Assembly: GCA_004009845.1 (NCBI GenBank)
Contig: RMBW01000001.1
Span: forward strand, 1 to 64,000
DNA: 64,000 nucleotides
Direction of reading: 5' to 3'
DNA from: Davidsoniella eucalypti
Taxonomy: Eukaryota; Ascomycota; Sordariomycetes; Microascales; Ceratocystidaceae
Shown here: positions 10,901 through 23,223 of the stretch, piece after piece
How the letters are laid out: each line of letters opens with the position of its first letter
How positions within the stretch are numbered: position 1 is the stretch's first letter
Position numbers and translations under genes: made by a program
Notes under the pieces: model-generated
Told to the model about the DNA's origin: nothing
The model's input: the letters and a program-made list of their open reading frames with translations, nothing else
Databases searched by the model: none

Positions 10901-13900
10901 TTGCCAATAGCTACTAATAACTTCCCGATAGCCAACGAATTGTTGCACCGAAGTAATCCCTCGAGAAAGCTAAAAAGCTTAGGGCAAAGGCCTAGAACAA
11001 AGCCTACGGTCGATATTAACAGTGGTCACTGCACCACCAATATGTCGTTTGCCTGTGATCGACTTTTAGTGGCCTTTTTTTCTTATTTCTAGGGGACGTG
11101 ATAATACGAAGCGTCCCAAACACGGTTGGACACTGGGTAAATATACGGTTTATTAGCTGCAGTATCAGATATGATCTAGTGTGACAACCGACAATAGCAG
11201 ACTCTCTAGGCTATATGCCATATCTCATAGGGCAGAGATCACACATAAAACACTTCTGCCGTTTGTTGGTATCAGGCCAACTCGTGATATCTGACATCAT
11301 TTCCATCGAGTATATCACTTATGAGAAAGTATTTTGGGACTGTTGTTACTGACTGACATGTTTTCTCATCACTTTATAAAGGGATCATTCTGTTTTTAGT
11401 ATAAGCTCACACAGCCTAATTTTCCTTTAGTGCATTTAAAAGCTGTCATCCTGTTGCCACTGCAACTTTAATTACGCGACAACAAGACCAAAAAAAAAAA
11501 AAAAAGTCTGACATGTTCTTTTCTCTCTTCCTTACGATTAAAAAACACTAAAAATGAATCTTTGTGCTCGACGGAATATTCGTAGTGGCGCTAAATCTTT
11601 ACTGCGTGTATTGACTATCACTTGTCATATATTAGCGAGTACTAGAATAACCCTAAACCCGCCTTTATATTGTAATTCAACATCAACTTGTGAATTCCAT
11701 GATAAAAAAAGAAAAATAATAAGGAGAAAAAAAAAAGGAAAACCTCCTTACCATTTATCTTATAAACAAAAGTATCGCCTTGTTTCTCCTTCCACTGGAT
11801 CAACATCAATCACTGAAGCCGCCGTGTCTCTATCTGTACCTCTCCTTATATTCACCATACGCTTTAGCAAGATCACTTATGAGAAGGTATTCATATTACA
11901 TACATGGCATCTTCGAGTTACAAAACTGCTAATGTCTCATCACTGATCTTCCGTTGATTGTGGCAGTATCAGAGGAAGAGGGGGGGCTTGCCTGTATAGA
12001 CCAAAATATCACTTTATGTGGACGAACACTACCTAGTTATAGATTGAAACCAGAGAAATATCGTATCCTCGTGTCCTAATCTGAAGTCGGTGAAGGCCTT
12101 TTTTGTACAGTTTCTTTGGCAATCCTTGATATGAATCTTTGTCTCCTATTATATATCATGACAATAGTACCCTCCATATCAGACCCTGGCACGCTATCTC
12201 GAAAGTTTTATGTTGTATGCATGTACAACTAAGTTTGTAGCATCATTATGTGAATAATGATATTACACGATAATGCTATCACCTACCCTCCATACCTTTC
12301 TGGACTAGTCCTCAATTGTTCAGGTACAGAATAGCTTCTTAAAAGGCACAGTCCATGCCTTACTAGCCTCCTAGTTCGGGTGATATCTGAACACTGGGGC
12401 AATGATGACATGGGGAAACACAATGCATAATAACTTATCTTTTCGTATATTGGGGCAGGGGATTAGTGCTAAAGAATAGTACTCTACAAAAGAAGGCAAG
12501 TATGTGTATAACAAAGGTGGGGAGAAAAAGAGAGAGGAAAAGAGCTTCGTCATCCATACCAGTAACATTATTATGCCAAGATGCTAGTGACTTTAACTCT
12601 CTATAAATGTAATATCCGCATGTCGTAGTAACCCAGCATCGTATTGCCAAGTTGGACCATTTACGGGATCCCTTTTTGGTGCTTGTCTTTGGATGTCTAG
12701 GGTCTTCTTTCCTCTTCACATGTGATACTTTCTTTCTTGTTTGACAGGTTCCGCGATTCAAGGCGGCTGTCATTATCGCGAAAGGGGAGCGAAACCGCTT
12801 AATGTAGGCATTACATGTATGGGCTCATGGAACTCGCTAATCACCGCCTCAACCCAAAAGATACTTGTAAAAGAGAAGATCAACAAAGTGCTCGTCCCTA
12901 TGAAGAAAAGCTGACTTTCTTACTTTTTTTCTTTTCTTCCTATGGAAGCCTCAACACACGGAACCTTTTAGGCTAATGAATCTACGTACAAATCAATGAA
13001 TGGGGCAGCTACAAGATATCCCAGCCATTGGTTTCCTGTATAAATTGGCTCGCATAAAGCCGTATGAAAGGGCCGCCCTATTAGTCAACAATCCAAGTTC
13101 TATTGTCCGGGTTTTGGTCCTCGCTGCTGTGTCCATAAGGGTCTGCTTACTAGGTCGAAGCTTTTCTGTTCTTCGTTCTCTTTTGAAAGCTGGAGTTGCA
13201 AAATAAAAGTGGCTGAGCAAACCTTCTTTCCAGTACATGTAGATGGCACCGTGTTACATGCACTGTGTTCCATGGGAAGAGTAGAACAGACGTGTTGTTC
13301 AAGGGATGTCAGTATAGCGAGTCAACAATGTACCTGCTACTTCAAAACCTGGCAAGAATAGCGTACAAAAGCCAGGTACCCAGGACTTCAAAGACGAGCA
13401 AGGTAGCCCATAATTAGCGTGTTTCATTGTTGGCAGGGTGGAAAAGTAGCTTTACGTAGCGAGGAATACGGGAGGGTGGAAATAAGATGCAGTCAATTAG
13501 CGTACACCCTAACCCTATAGACTTGCTAAAATAGAGATCTTCTAAAAGCATTAGCGGCGGCAAATTTACTAGTCGATCTATTGGAATCAACGTGCGACAT
13601 GCATTGTGTGTATTTAGACACATTCACTAGCCAGTGTCAAAAGGAAAGGACTTGCATCAAATTGGAGTTGTAAGAATGACATCGTTGTGGGTAAGCCACT
13701 ATTAGCCATTTTATAGTGACTTAGCAGGGAAAATGAACTATTCACGAACCAACAGTCAAATAAATATGACATATGATAATGAAGCGAACCACAACTGCTG
13801 CTAGTCCGTATCGGCTAAACCAACACGCGAACCCTATAGACTTTATTGCAATCACCCTGACATCATCTGTGTTCCAACTTGGAAAAAAACATTGATTTCC

Positions 13901-14930
13901 TCCTATTCATATGGCCGTCTTATGACATATGGATGTATAAGTGACCTCTTGGATTGGCGTCACTGAGGATCGCTCTTTCCCACTGGCCTTTGCTCTAGCA
14001 ACTCAGAATTACGTATGTACACTGACTTGCCATCTAAGCTGCATTGTAACCCGAGAGTCTGTTCGAGGTGAAACACAAGCTACCAGTGAGAATACTGCAC
14101 ATGTATAGCTGCTGAGCGCACCAAGTGATTCTCTCTAATTGCATGTCCATAGTCTCTGTTGCTATAGTACAGAGAAGACATTGTAGCATGGAACTGCCGT
14201 GGCAATCTGCCCGTTGTCTTCTGCACGCGTTTGCTTGTTGCGGCAACCACTCATCTAACTTAGCATGGCCAGGAGGGACCATGGACACGAGAGTTTGCGT
14301 TCTTGAAATGAAGAAAAGCGACAGAAACATGGAAAAGGACAGGCTTACTTTTGTTTCAGAGCAGGAGAAATAGGACTACATGCTCTGTAGCGTGGTCTGG
14401 GATAGGGAAGGCTGCTGTAAGATATAGCGTATGTGTTCTGAGGGTGCCCAAAGCACCGGAGTCTGGCTGGTAGTTGGCTGTCTCTGGCCATTGACATTTC
14501 GAGCTTGTTGTCCGATCGGGACGGGCCAGTGCCATCTCGCCACCCATACCAAGTTTTGAGAAGGGCCGGGAGATTTAGCATGTGTTGCTTACTTTTCTCT
14601 TTTATGTTTTGCTAATTTGTTTTTTATATTCTCATTTCCTCAGATATTATAACAGATAGAAGGGAAAAACTCTCACAAGTCGCGATATGCACCATTCACC
14701 ACGAACAAAACAAGACGATAAATGCTATGTCCTCTATCACGTCTTCTTGCATAAAGGGATTGTCGTAGTGTGATTAACGGCCAAGTATCGATGTGCAGGA
14801 TAAAACCATAGCAGGAACTTATCTGCGAAACAGCGACCAAAGCGCCACTAACCGGCAACACTCTATTTTGTGATTCTGTATTGCTTTTCACGCTCAGGGA
14901 TGTGATGCTGAGATGAATATCATGGCACTA
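7955..14930. other. gene desert (left part), no gene seen
   Basis: Nearly 7 kb without a convincing coding region. 7955-9340 is purine-rich on the plus strand and probably holds promoter and 5' leader of the Kelch gene. The long minus-strand frames there (8074-8766, 8836-9333) are low-complexity products of that bias. 9340-14930 contains only short frames, poly(A)/poly(T) runs (9868-9900, 11492-11506) and scattered AACCCTA boxes. No transposase, reverse transcriptase, tRNA or rRNA was recognised. Confidence 0.5.
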
Positions 14931-15011
14931 GTCGCAGTACTTTTTTTTTTTTTTTTTTTTTTAATTCATTAATCTTATGGAGCTATAGAGCTATGAAGAT
15001 GTCGCAGTACT
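14931..15011 (-). mobile_element. minute poly(A) retroposon (copy M1) with 11-bp target duplication
   Basis: Direct repeats GTCGCAGTACT at 14931-14941 and 15001-15011 flank a poly(T) run (14942-14962) and a 38-bp core (14963-15000). Read on the minus strand, the core starts ATCTTCATAGCTC, ends ATGAATT and runs into poly(A). The first ~29 nt form an imperfect palindrome (ATCTT...AAGAT with AGCTC/GAGCT inside). The target duplication and tail show insertion by target-primed reverse transcription. The core recurs at 26884, 27216 and 47902. It encodes nothing. Confidence 0.8.
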
Positions 15012-18000
15012 TACATATGCAGTTATCTCAAATCTTACGCGACCACACAGATGCTGCAAGCGCTACTGCTGGTGGCATCGATACTACCCATTAGCTTTGA
15101 AATCCAGGCCTAGAGTTGCATACAAGTCCGGAAGCGTAGCAACAGTGCTACGACCCCATTGTGCTTTGCGACGTGGTAGTATTTACAGAAAAGGACAGTA
15201 GAGCCCACCACCAACAAGTGGATAGATAGCTGAAAGGGAGAGAGATGGGAAAAGGAGCGTAGCCTGATACGCTGTAATCCTTTCATCGGTTGGTCGCGAT
15301 GGCACAGACCGACTGGGACTCAACTGACACATACTCTGCACCAAAAAACCCGTTACTCTAGCTATACGCTGTAATCATGGCACTATTGCTGCACAGAGCC
15401 CTACTATCACTGTCTCTAATACTATGAGTACCGGTAGCTTTGGGGGATCGTAGCCTCACAAAGGTTAGCGTTTTCCCCTTCTCTTTTGGAATACTTCCGG
15501 TACATCTTACGGGGGTTTCCGTTTAACCATGGAGAAGTGAACCAACGTTGTACTATGGGGCAGTAGTGTCAACTATGGAGGCGGGAGAGGCGATTGTGCA
15601 CCAGTACGGCACAGAAATGACATTGACAGGAACAATGGTCTGCTTTCCCGTTCAACAGAGTAGAGAAACCATTAAGGATATGAAAAGAGACGCGCATTGG
15701 GCGTCTCGGATAAAGCCTGGCTAGGAAAGACTCAGAAGCTTGTGTCTCGTAAAGTAGCAGTGAATAGTGATACTCAGCACGCAAAGAAGGAATTCCAAAG
15801 AATCTTGTTTCTTCTGTCGCCTACACGATGAGTATGAACATTGGCATTGCAGTCGACTGCATCCTGGAACTCTGTGCTTAGGAACCACATCGCTCTTGTC
15901 ATATCTTCCATCAAGCCATGTGACAATGAACGGGGAAGAAACACCGCATGTCTACGGCATACTACTTTATCCGACATGACTACCCTCACCCAGAGAACAG
16001 AAGTCTACAGAGTCACTCGAGACCTGTCGTGCCATTGATGCCTGGGTCACGGTGCAACAACACAATACTACAGCCTCGAACCAGTGCTGTGCCCCTTCAT
16101 TTAACACTGTAGTATCTGCTCTCACCTGTGCTGTATGGCAGATGGCCTTGAAAATACAACGTATTGCTGAAATCAAACATGGCCTTCTCTTGGAGCACGA
16201 GGCGCTCCGTCTTCACTGCGGGAAAGGAGACGATAATGACGGATACAGTGCATAGGTCACCGATGATCGCATCACAGCTTCTATAAAGCGAGCGCCCAGC
16301 CTCGCTCGCTATCAGACGGGGCCGGGAGAAAGAGCGGAAGGACTGAGTGGCTGTCGGTACGTACCTATTACTGCTGCTAAGAAGTGGCGTATACGCGTTA
16401 TTGTTGGTCATAGTCACAGAGCAAGAGCCCAGTGAGGAGAAGCTCTTGTCTTACTTTCTCTTTTGGAGATGCCGTCCGACTCTCGTAGCCCCCGACCGCC
16501 AATGCCCGACGTACATCGCCAAGATGCATTCTGCAGTATGAGCTTCTTCTTGCTAGTGTTGGTGTCTGTCGAGACAAGAAGTTGGACAGAATGCGGTATT
16601 TGCCTCGCTGCATACGTTTTGTCTCCTTTTCTTGTTGTTCGTCCAATCATCGAGAGGCACAGTGAACGTTTCCGGTTGTCTAGTTTGAGGAGGTGCTTGG
16701 TTGAGCTGGAGGATTTCGAGGTTGGTCTTTTCTTGTCCCCCTTTCCGGATGTCCAGCTGGTTTGATCTGGATTTTGGATGGCCGTGTTTCCTTTCATCGA
16801 GCCCTGTATATTGAGAGGATTGGAACGGCCGAGTCAATTCATCCTGATTGTAGAAGGGGAAAGAAGTCGTACCTGAAGTTGTGTCTTCAGCGCCTTTTTG
16901 CCTGTGCCAAATCGTTGCGTCTTCTTCATTCTGTTCTAGGTTAAAGTATATGAGATTGAAGGATACAGGTTGTCTTTGAAACAGCGCCACTGACTGTATT
17001 TTATCTACAAAGGCCATCTCACAAAGCGGCTACAGAAAGCGGTCTACACTGTTTGTTGTTCTTTATCATGCGGCCTTCTGAAGAGAAGACCGAGAAAAAC
17101 GGCCATTGATGGGTGTGATTTGTGGTGACATTCGGGATGCCGAACTTATTCAATGTAGATCATATTGGATGCATGAGCTACTAGTTATTCCATCATTTTA
17201 AGTTATGTATATTCAAAAACCTCTTCTATAGAGGCAACCTAGTTAGTAGGCCTAAACCCAACGAACATGAACCATTATGTAATTGGGCGTATCACAAGGA
17301 TTTCTTGTCTTCTAGAAGAGGTTTACTTAGAGATAAGCCGCAAAAGGGAAGTCCATCGAATGCATACGAATGGCCTCCTCAACTAGTCTGACATGTTTGC
17401 GGCACAGACTTGGTAATGGTTTCTGCTTTTTGTTCTTTCCTTTCATTCTAGGTCGTCCTGCTTTGCCGCAGGACAATCAGCTTGTTGAGAAATAGATCTT
17501 AAACCCCCCAAAAATTCCCGCACGTCACGGCTATATTTGCTATCCAAAAGACCCGGTGGAATACTTGGCCAAAAGAACGAAAAGAAGACGGAATAGACAA
17601 AAAGCCTTACGACTTCTAAAGCTCGGATCAGACTGCATTGATATCCTTACATTCCTGGTGGTTGTGGTTGCTGGGCTAGGCTTTTTTTAGTGGTAGTTGA
17701 TGACCTTCTATAATTAGGCTTAAACAAGTGATCAAGGCTAAGTAAAAAGGCTGCTATATTGGGGTCGCACTACTATAAGCGAGAAGGAGAAATAGAAGAT
17801 CTACACAGTAAGAATCGGAATAAGCGGCTGGTGGTGGGCGCAATGGACCAGAAGTTGGCCCGTACGCCTTTGGAAATACGGCACTAAAAACGAGAGATAT
17901 ATGTATCCAACAGAACGGTCAAAGACCATCTGTAGATAGAGACTTATATATCAGACGAGATATAAAGATTTCATGATCTGAACAAGATCATCCAACTCCC

Positions 18001-18188
18001 CTTGGCACTCACTTGTTTGGTTGTTATTTCGTAGCAATACTATGGCATGTTTCGAGAGTCATCGGATGTCATCTACCGAACAATCCCCGGGCTTTGGCTT
18101 GAACTTTGATTCTATTTAACATCTATCTGAGTCTAACGGACTGGCTACCGGGCATGCATTCAACGACCTCCGCCCAAAGCGGGTATGG
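15012..18188. other. gene desert (right part), no gene seen
   Basis: About 3.2 kb with no coding region I can support. The overlapping frames at 16350-17017 on both strands have no domain, no splice support and no matching codon bias. No RNA gene was recognised before the 5S pair. Confidence 0.5.
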
Positions 18189-18197
18189 TATATAAAG
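18189..18197 (+). promoter_or_regulatory. TATA box of 5S rRNA gene
   Basis: TATATAAAG lies 31 to 23 nt before the 5S start. The downstream 5S copy has the identical box at the identical distance (18381-18389). Upstream TATA boxes of this kind are known for 5S genes of several ascomycetes. Confidence 0.7.
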
Positions 18198-18219
18198 CCA
18201 CCTAACTCCATATATCTCA

Positions 18220-18338
18220 ACATACGACCACAGCTGATAGAAAGCACGGGATCCCGTCCGCTCTCCCCTCGTTAAACTATCAAGCGCCCGATCAGTACTA
18301 CGGTGGGTGACCACGTGGGAATACCGGGTGTTGTATGT
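18220..18338 (+). rRNA. 5S rRNA, apparently intact (119 nt)
   Basis: The 119-nt stretch starts ACATACGACC and ends GTTGTATGT, which pair as helix I. It contains GAAAGCACGGGATCCCGTCC of the fungal 5S core and the internal control region (GATCAGTACTACGGTGGGTG followed by ACCACGTGGGAAT). A T-run terminator begins at 18339. The A of CAGTACTACGG and ATACCGGG differ from common fungal 5S sequence, so it may be a minor variant. It stands alone outside an rDNA array, the dispersed arrangement usual in filamentous ascomycetes. Confidence 0.9.
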
Positions 18339-18345
18339 CTTTTTG
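18339..18345 (+). terminator. Pol III T-run terminator of 5S rRNA
   Basis: A T-rich run (CTTTTT) begins directly after the 5S 3' end, as expected for RNA polymerase III. The second copy has TCTTTTC at the same place. Confidence 0.65.
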
Positions 18346-18380
18346 GTGTTCACTTTTTGTATACTATCGTGACTTTTCTC

Positions 18381-18389
18381 TATATAAAG
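18381..18389 (+). promoter_or_regulatory. TATA box of the second 5S copy
   Basis: TATATAAAG 31 to 23 nt before the truncated 5S copy, same sequence and spacing as at 18189. The flanks between box and gene differ, so this element is better conserved than its surroundings. Confidence 0.6.
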
Positions 18390-18411
18390 CCTCTGAAACC
18401 CGTGATTCTCA

Positions 18412-18519
18412 ACATACGACCATAGCTGGTAGAAAGCACGGCTCTCCCCTCGTTAACCTGCCAAGCGCCGGTCTAGTATTATGGTGGGTGACCACATGAG
18501 AATCCCCGGTGTTGTATGT
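18412..18519 (+). pseudogene. 5S rRNA copy with 11-nt internal deletion
   Basis: 108 nt with intact helix I ends (ACATACGACC and GTTGTATGT), but the 11 nt GATCCCGTCCG following GCACGG are missing, which removes part of helix III and loop C. The internal promoter is changed (GTCTAGTATTATGGTGGGTG, ACCACATGAGAAT). It starts 192 nt after the first copy. Deletion in the structured core makes it very likely non-functional as rRNA, though it could still be transcribed. Confidence 0.8.
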
Positions 18520-18866
18520 CTTTTCGTGTATTTTTGTGTCGAGAGCCCTGTCTCGAGGACTTGCTAAGCTCCCATTTTTGTAGTCCTGCAAAGATGTGAT
18601 ACTTTGTCTGTAAATGTGGGGCTAGATCCCGTGAGAAATTGATACCTGATAGTTATAGGGTCTAGATAATAGATTATACTAAGTCCTTTGCCTCATGGTT
18701 ATTTAGTGTGACATGTATGTTAACAACAATTGGCTTTGTAAACATGAAAGTTTATACATTTATAAAATTCAAAACGATAGATAGACAGACATGTAAAAAT
18801 CTTTCCCTAACCTTAAACAAACAAAGACATCATGAAAATCCGAAAGTCACTCTGATTATTCAAGGC

Positions 18867-21611
18867 TTATTGATGACGGGGCCTCTTGTTTTGAACCTCC
18901 TCATTGCTGATGTCGTCCTGGCCGCTTCTCTTAGGATGATCCTCTAGTTCTAGCGGATATAAACGGGAACGATCAAAGTCGATGATCATAAGTCGTTTGT
19001 ACTGTTCGTGGTATAAAACGTTCGGCTCTCTAATATCACCGTGGTCAACTCCTAGCTCACGAATTTTGGATTCCAAGAAATCAACATTAGTCTCCTCTAG
19101 ACTGGCCACTGGTCGACCTGAGTATGACATTAGAAGAATATGTCTGTTTATTTGAAAATTTATACAGAGATTCTTTTCCAGTGAAATGTAGCCTAAACAT
19201 ACTGGCACAATGGAGCCCTGCAAGCTGTACAGCCGATCATACACTTGCATCTCATGCTTGATAATAGGGAGGCATACATCTACAACAGCTTTGCCTACAA
19301 ATGTATACCCATAAGGGTGTGCAGTGAGTTTGACGATGGACCCAATGAACCCCTGTGCTGAGGTCACTTGGCAATATGAGCCCAGGTCAGTGTCCAGCTG
19401 GCTTTTAATAACCACACACAACTCTGCCATGGTTATAGGGTGGAAATACACTCCCGCAAAGCTTGACTTGACAGCGGCCTGGTGTAACTCCCAATTGGGA
19501 CATTGAACATCCAATGGAGTGCCCCTCTGGAGACCCAGGAGGCATTCTTGAGTGCAGAATTTATCATGGGGCTTTGGCTTTGTTGCGCTAGGGCCAGTGC
19601 TTAACAGAGTAGAAGGCTTACATTTGTCAGTTGGTGCTCTTTTGACTGCTTTCTTTACAGGTTGGCGAATGATGTTGTCTTTGGTGCGGCTGGTAAGAAG
19701 AGATTTGGAAAAGTCCGGCAATGGCGAGTTTTTCAATGATGGTAATGCTGTCTGGGGAGCATCACGAACATCATCTTCCCCGGTAGGGTACAAGTTGGGC
19801 CAAGTAACAAGTTGCAGTTGTCGATTTGCCAACTGATCTTCGTTTAGTATAGGCTGTTGAAGGCTAAGTAGTGCTAGAGTAGAAACGAGGGCTAAAGGAG
19901 TTTGTTTGATGGAATTGCGAATGTCTTCGGTAGGGCTTATCTCTGGAACTAGAGCCTTGGCATGCTGAAAGGGAATATCGGGGGTGCTTTGGTCATATGA
20001 AAAGACACGGTAATGCAATAGTCCCGGGTCTTCCTTGTCAATATGCAAAAGAAGTATGACTTGACCAGTTGCTAAATATCCATACAACATGCCCCCAGTT
20101 GTCATGTAATGGTATACTTGGCAAATAGCTTGCACAAAGAATCTTGAAACGACCTTAGAAATGCCGACTTGTGGCTCACCCGAGTCAGCATCCGTCTGCA
20201 ACTGTGAGGATGTTATCACATCACTAAAAATGGAACTGTCTTGATTAGACCTAAGAATCTGGTCCACTTGTTCTGGTGAGGCTTTGTGGGCTGCCTTGAA
20301 CTCTATGACAAACAGCTTTCTCTCATGTGTCTCGAACCGTCTCTTGAAACATGTTGTATCTGGAAAAGATGGTCGAGTAGGTGAAATGGATTTTGACGGG
20401 CGTTGTTCGCTGCCAGCAGGTGGTGATTGTGCCCTTCGCTTTTGGGGGTTGAGTTCAGGTAAACGTCCTGAGCGAAAGTCATCAGATAGACTGTTCGGTG
20501 GTTCTTGGGCAGTCGGTGAAATTGCAGCAAACTGTATCAGTGGATCGCGTGGTGGGTCTGCATCCAAAGCAGAAGCAGGAGCATCTATGCCAAGTTGCCT
20601 TGACATATTCTGCAAATATGCCATAAAATCATCTGTAAAGCGGGGGTTGCTGGTGAAGACAATATTGTCCAGAGCGGCCAGATCGTTTGGGTCGTTTGAG
20701 TCGTTTGAGTCGTTTGAGTCAGTAGCGGCACCAGCCTCATTATTGGAGGCAACACTAGGTTGGGCTTTTAGATAGGCGTTAATGATTTCTGTGACTGGAA
20801 TTTGGATTGTATCTCTGTGGAAGTAAACAACATCCATCTCACATCCTAGTTGGAGGTCTCTCAGCGTAAATTGCCTGCTACCAATATCCAAGATGCTAGA
20901 GAATAAACCTTCATCCTTGAAGGTCGACTCGAGTAAGGAAAATGAAGATTCATGAATAGCTTCAAAGTCAGTCCAGGGGCGAAGCTCACGGGGATAGAAC
21001 CTGTGGTGAACTGAGGTAGGGCTACCGGTTGTGAGCAACTTTGAATTTGCCGGATACAATCGTAGTGTTCGATAGTTTATTGCAAAATTGAAATAAACAA
21101 ATTTGTGGAATGTTAAAGGAGCCTGTGCCGCTAATCGTTTTTTTGATTCTTCTTCGCGGAGTCGTGATTCTTCTTCGCGGAGTCGTGATTTTTCATCACG
21201 GAGTCGTGATTCTTCGTCGCGGCGTCGTGATTCTTCTCTTTCGTGTTTCAACTTGCGTTTAGTTTCAGCTTCACGATTTCGTGATTCTTCTCTTTCGTGT
21301 TCCAACTTGCGTTTAGTTTCAGCTTCACGATTTCGTGATTCTCCTCTTTCGTGTTCCAACTTGCGTTTGTTTTCGGCTTCACGATTTCGTGATTCTTCTT
21401 TGAGGCGTCGAATTTCTTCTCTGAGGCGTTTATTCTCCTCTTGTTGATCATTGTCTGCTGTCGAATATGGAGCTACTAGATCTGCATTGGATTTTGCATC
21501 CACTGTAGTCTTGGTTGTTGTAGCTCCAACAACCTATCGTTGATAATTGTTAGTTATATATCATTGAATAACTTTGACTTGCCATTTTACCTTTTGCTTT
21601 CCCTCTTCCAT
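18867..21611 (-). CDS. coiled-coil / PD-(D/E)XK nuclease-like / kinase-like protein, copy 1
   Basis: Two exons: 21591-21611 (MEEGKQK, ATG at 21611) and 18867-21533, with a 57-nt intron (GTAAAA...CTAAC...TAG); 895 residues. Residues ~37-145 are a charged coiled coil of tandem repeats (18-aa ESRNREAE-type and 7-aa ESRLREE units). A conserved unknown region follows (~146-300), then a variable linker. The core has VIEFKAAHK (E418, K420) and QVYHY (Q479, Y483), the E-x-K plus Q-x3-Y signature of RecB-like PD-(D/E)XK nucleases; I did not locate a certain first Asp. A C-x3-C...CPN-x3-H patch (~667-690) precedes a kinase-like domain with VGK, HGD (H838, D840), N845 and IDFD (D859). The C-terminus NKRPRHQ could be a nuclear signal. 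Function is unknown; similarity to transposon-associated nuclease-kinase effectors is inference. Confidence 0.85.
21229..21390 (-). repeat. three tandem 54-bp coding repeats in the coiled coil
   Basis: Units start at 21229, 21283 and 21337 and encode ESRNREAETKRKLEHERE-type 18-residue blocks with few differences. The paralogue at 36690 has only two (36948-37055). Shorter 21-bp ESRLREE units follow in both copies. The repeat length is a multiple of three, so number changes keep the frame. Confidence 0.85.
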
Positions 21612-21986
21612 GACAAACTGCAATATTCAAATCAAGTGTCGTGTTTAGTTGGTTATAGAAGATGAAGCGAGAAATCTCAGGAAAATAAATGTATATTCGG
21701 AGCGCGTAAGACTGAATGTTGTGATGTTCTTCTATTATAGTTGACTTGACAGAAGATGATTGATGCAAGTTGTAGATGTGCCAGCAGAAAACAAAAACAG
21801 CCTTTTAATATAAGTTTGTAGCTGGTTATCTTCCAATCAGCAAATCATAAAATGTTGTGGTTTTATTTAGCTATAGCTACTGCTTAAGCAATCAGCTTAC
21901 TTACTTCTTTACTACAGAACACTGCCCACTAAATTGCTTTTATACAGTTAGTTAGTTGGAATAATATATCAACTTCTTAGGCGTTA

Positions 21987-22040
21987 GTTAGGCACCGGTT
22001 AGGCACCAGTCAGGCACCAGTTAGGCACCAGTCAGGCACC
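21987..22040 (-). repeat. five 11-bp repeats upstream of the copy 1 gene
   Basis: GTTAGGCACC/GTCAGGCACC units recur with an 11-bp period, starting at 21987, 21998, 22009, 22020 and 22031, about 380-430 bp upstream of the start codon. Copy 2 has four units at 36273-36315. Period of one helical turn and promoter position suggest a protein-binding array, which is inference. Confidence 0.7.
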
Positions 22041-22275
22041 ACTTGTTAAAAGCTTAGGGAGACACACTCGATAGGGGTTGGGAATCTTGTCTCTTGTTGC
22101 TGCGTTTCTACACCCCGACTCGATTACATCATATTTTTATGGGCGGTAAAAGAATCGTTCGAAAAGACCTGAAATTTTTGCCAGAAAAAAAGTGTCTATA
22201 TTCTTGCAGAAGTTTCAATTATTTCACTATAACCGGGTCATATCTCAAATATGGATTCCAACAGGTCCCCCAGGC

Positions 22276-23223
22276 TGATTTGATTATATTTAACGTCTAC
22301 CTAAATCACTAAGATCATAAGACACCTCGACGAAGGAAAGACTCGTCATTGGACGGCCCTGAGGGTTGTAGGAAGTGATATGAATCCTTAGCACCATCGA
22401 AGCTTCTAGCTTCGGAGCTTGGATCAGGTCCGGGGTTCGATTCTCCGTGTCTCGGAGTTCCTTGAAAAACGCTACTCCAGGCCGGGATGGCATTTCCGGT
22501 ACCATTTTGAAAGCTCTGGGATGACCTGGAGCCATTCGTAACTCTGCTCTTTAATTTGTGCGTAATGTGGGGACACCACCCAGCGGTCTTCAAAGTCGTC
22601 GAAATAGTGGTCATCCCCAAACCCGACAAAGACCCGTCTCTCCCCGCTCTTGGCGACCCATTGCCTGTCTTGGCAAAGGGCTGGAACGACTTATTGCTAG
22701 AAAGATCGCCCATTCCGCTATCGCTATCGAGAACTCTGTCCTTCACCTACAACAGTTTGGAGCCCTCCCGAAACGGAGTGCGTCAGACCTTGTGGCCTGT
22801 GTGATACATGATATAGAGAAGAACTGGAGCGAGCGAAAGGTCTACACTCTGGTGACTATGGATGTTAAAGGAGCTTTTGACGCCATTCTCCCCGGCAGGC
22901 TCCAATGCCGCCTCCGTGAACAAGGCTGGCCCCCAAACTTGATAAAATGGGTAGGCTCCTTCGTAAAAACAAGGACACTACACCTCGCCCACAAGCTGGA
23001 ATATATGCTCCGGGTGGCCCTGAGAGCAATCCTACCCGTCTGGAAAACCACACCCGCCTCCGCCCTCCACCATGAAGCTGAAATGTCCCCTGCTCTTCTC
23101 CTTCTGGAGAACAAACGAAGACTCCTGGCTGCAACATGGACTAGCCTGGACCACAATCACCCTCTGGTAGCCCGGTCCTCCGCTAGCCCGATGACACGGC
23201 TGGAGACCATAAGAGCCCACTAA
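22276..23223 (+). mobile_element. rearranged Tad1-like LINE fragment, copy 1
   Basis: On the plus strand ~22470-23223 translates into a LINE reverse transcriptase: TPGRDG and VVIPKPDKD in one frame, then a frameshift near 22630, then SWRPIACLGKGLERLIARKI and LVTMDVKGAFDAILPGRL in the next. After GSFVKTRT the protein jumps to the conserved region downstream (LEYMLRVALRAILPVWKTTP), so the catalytic YADD part is deleted. At the left end the element's 3' terminus (GTTAAATATAATCAAATCA) lies on the minus strand at 22276-22294, pointing away from the RT. The opposite polarity of 3' end and RT portion fits a twin-priming inversion. Non-functional. Confidence 0.8.

Noticed and set aside
16350..17017. 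Overlapping frames of 100-154 residues on both strands
   Set aside because: No domain, no preferred strand, no splice-supported extension and no repeat match.
18867..21503. Start of the copy 1 gene at GTG 21503
   Set aside because: An ATG exon (MEEGKQK) with a clean 57-nt intron upstream, conserved in copy 2, gives a better start; 21503 is not an ATG.
22405..22470. tRNA T-arm-like sequence (GGGGTTCGATTCTCCG)
   Set aside because: No matching 5' half, anticodon arm or acceptor stem; it lies inside the LINE fragment and recurs only because that fragment is duplicated.
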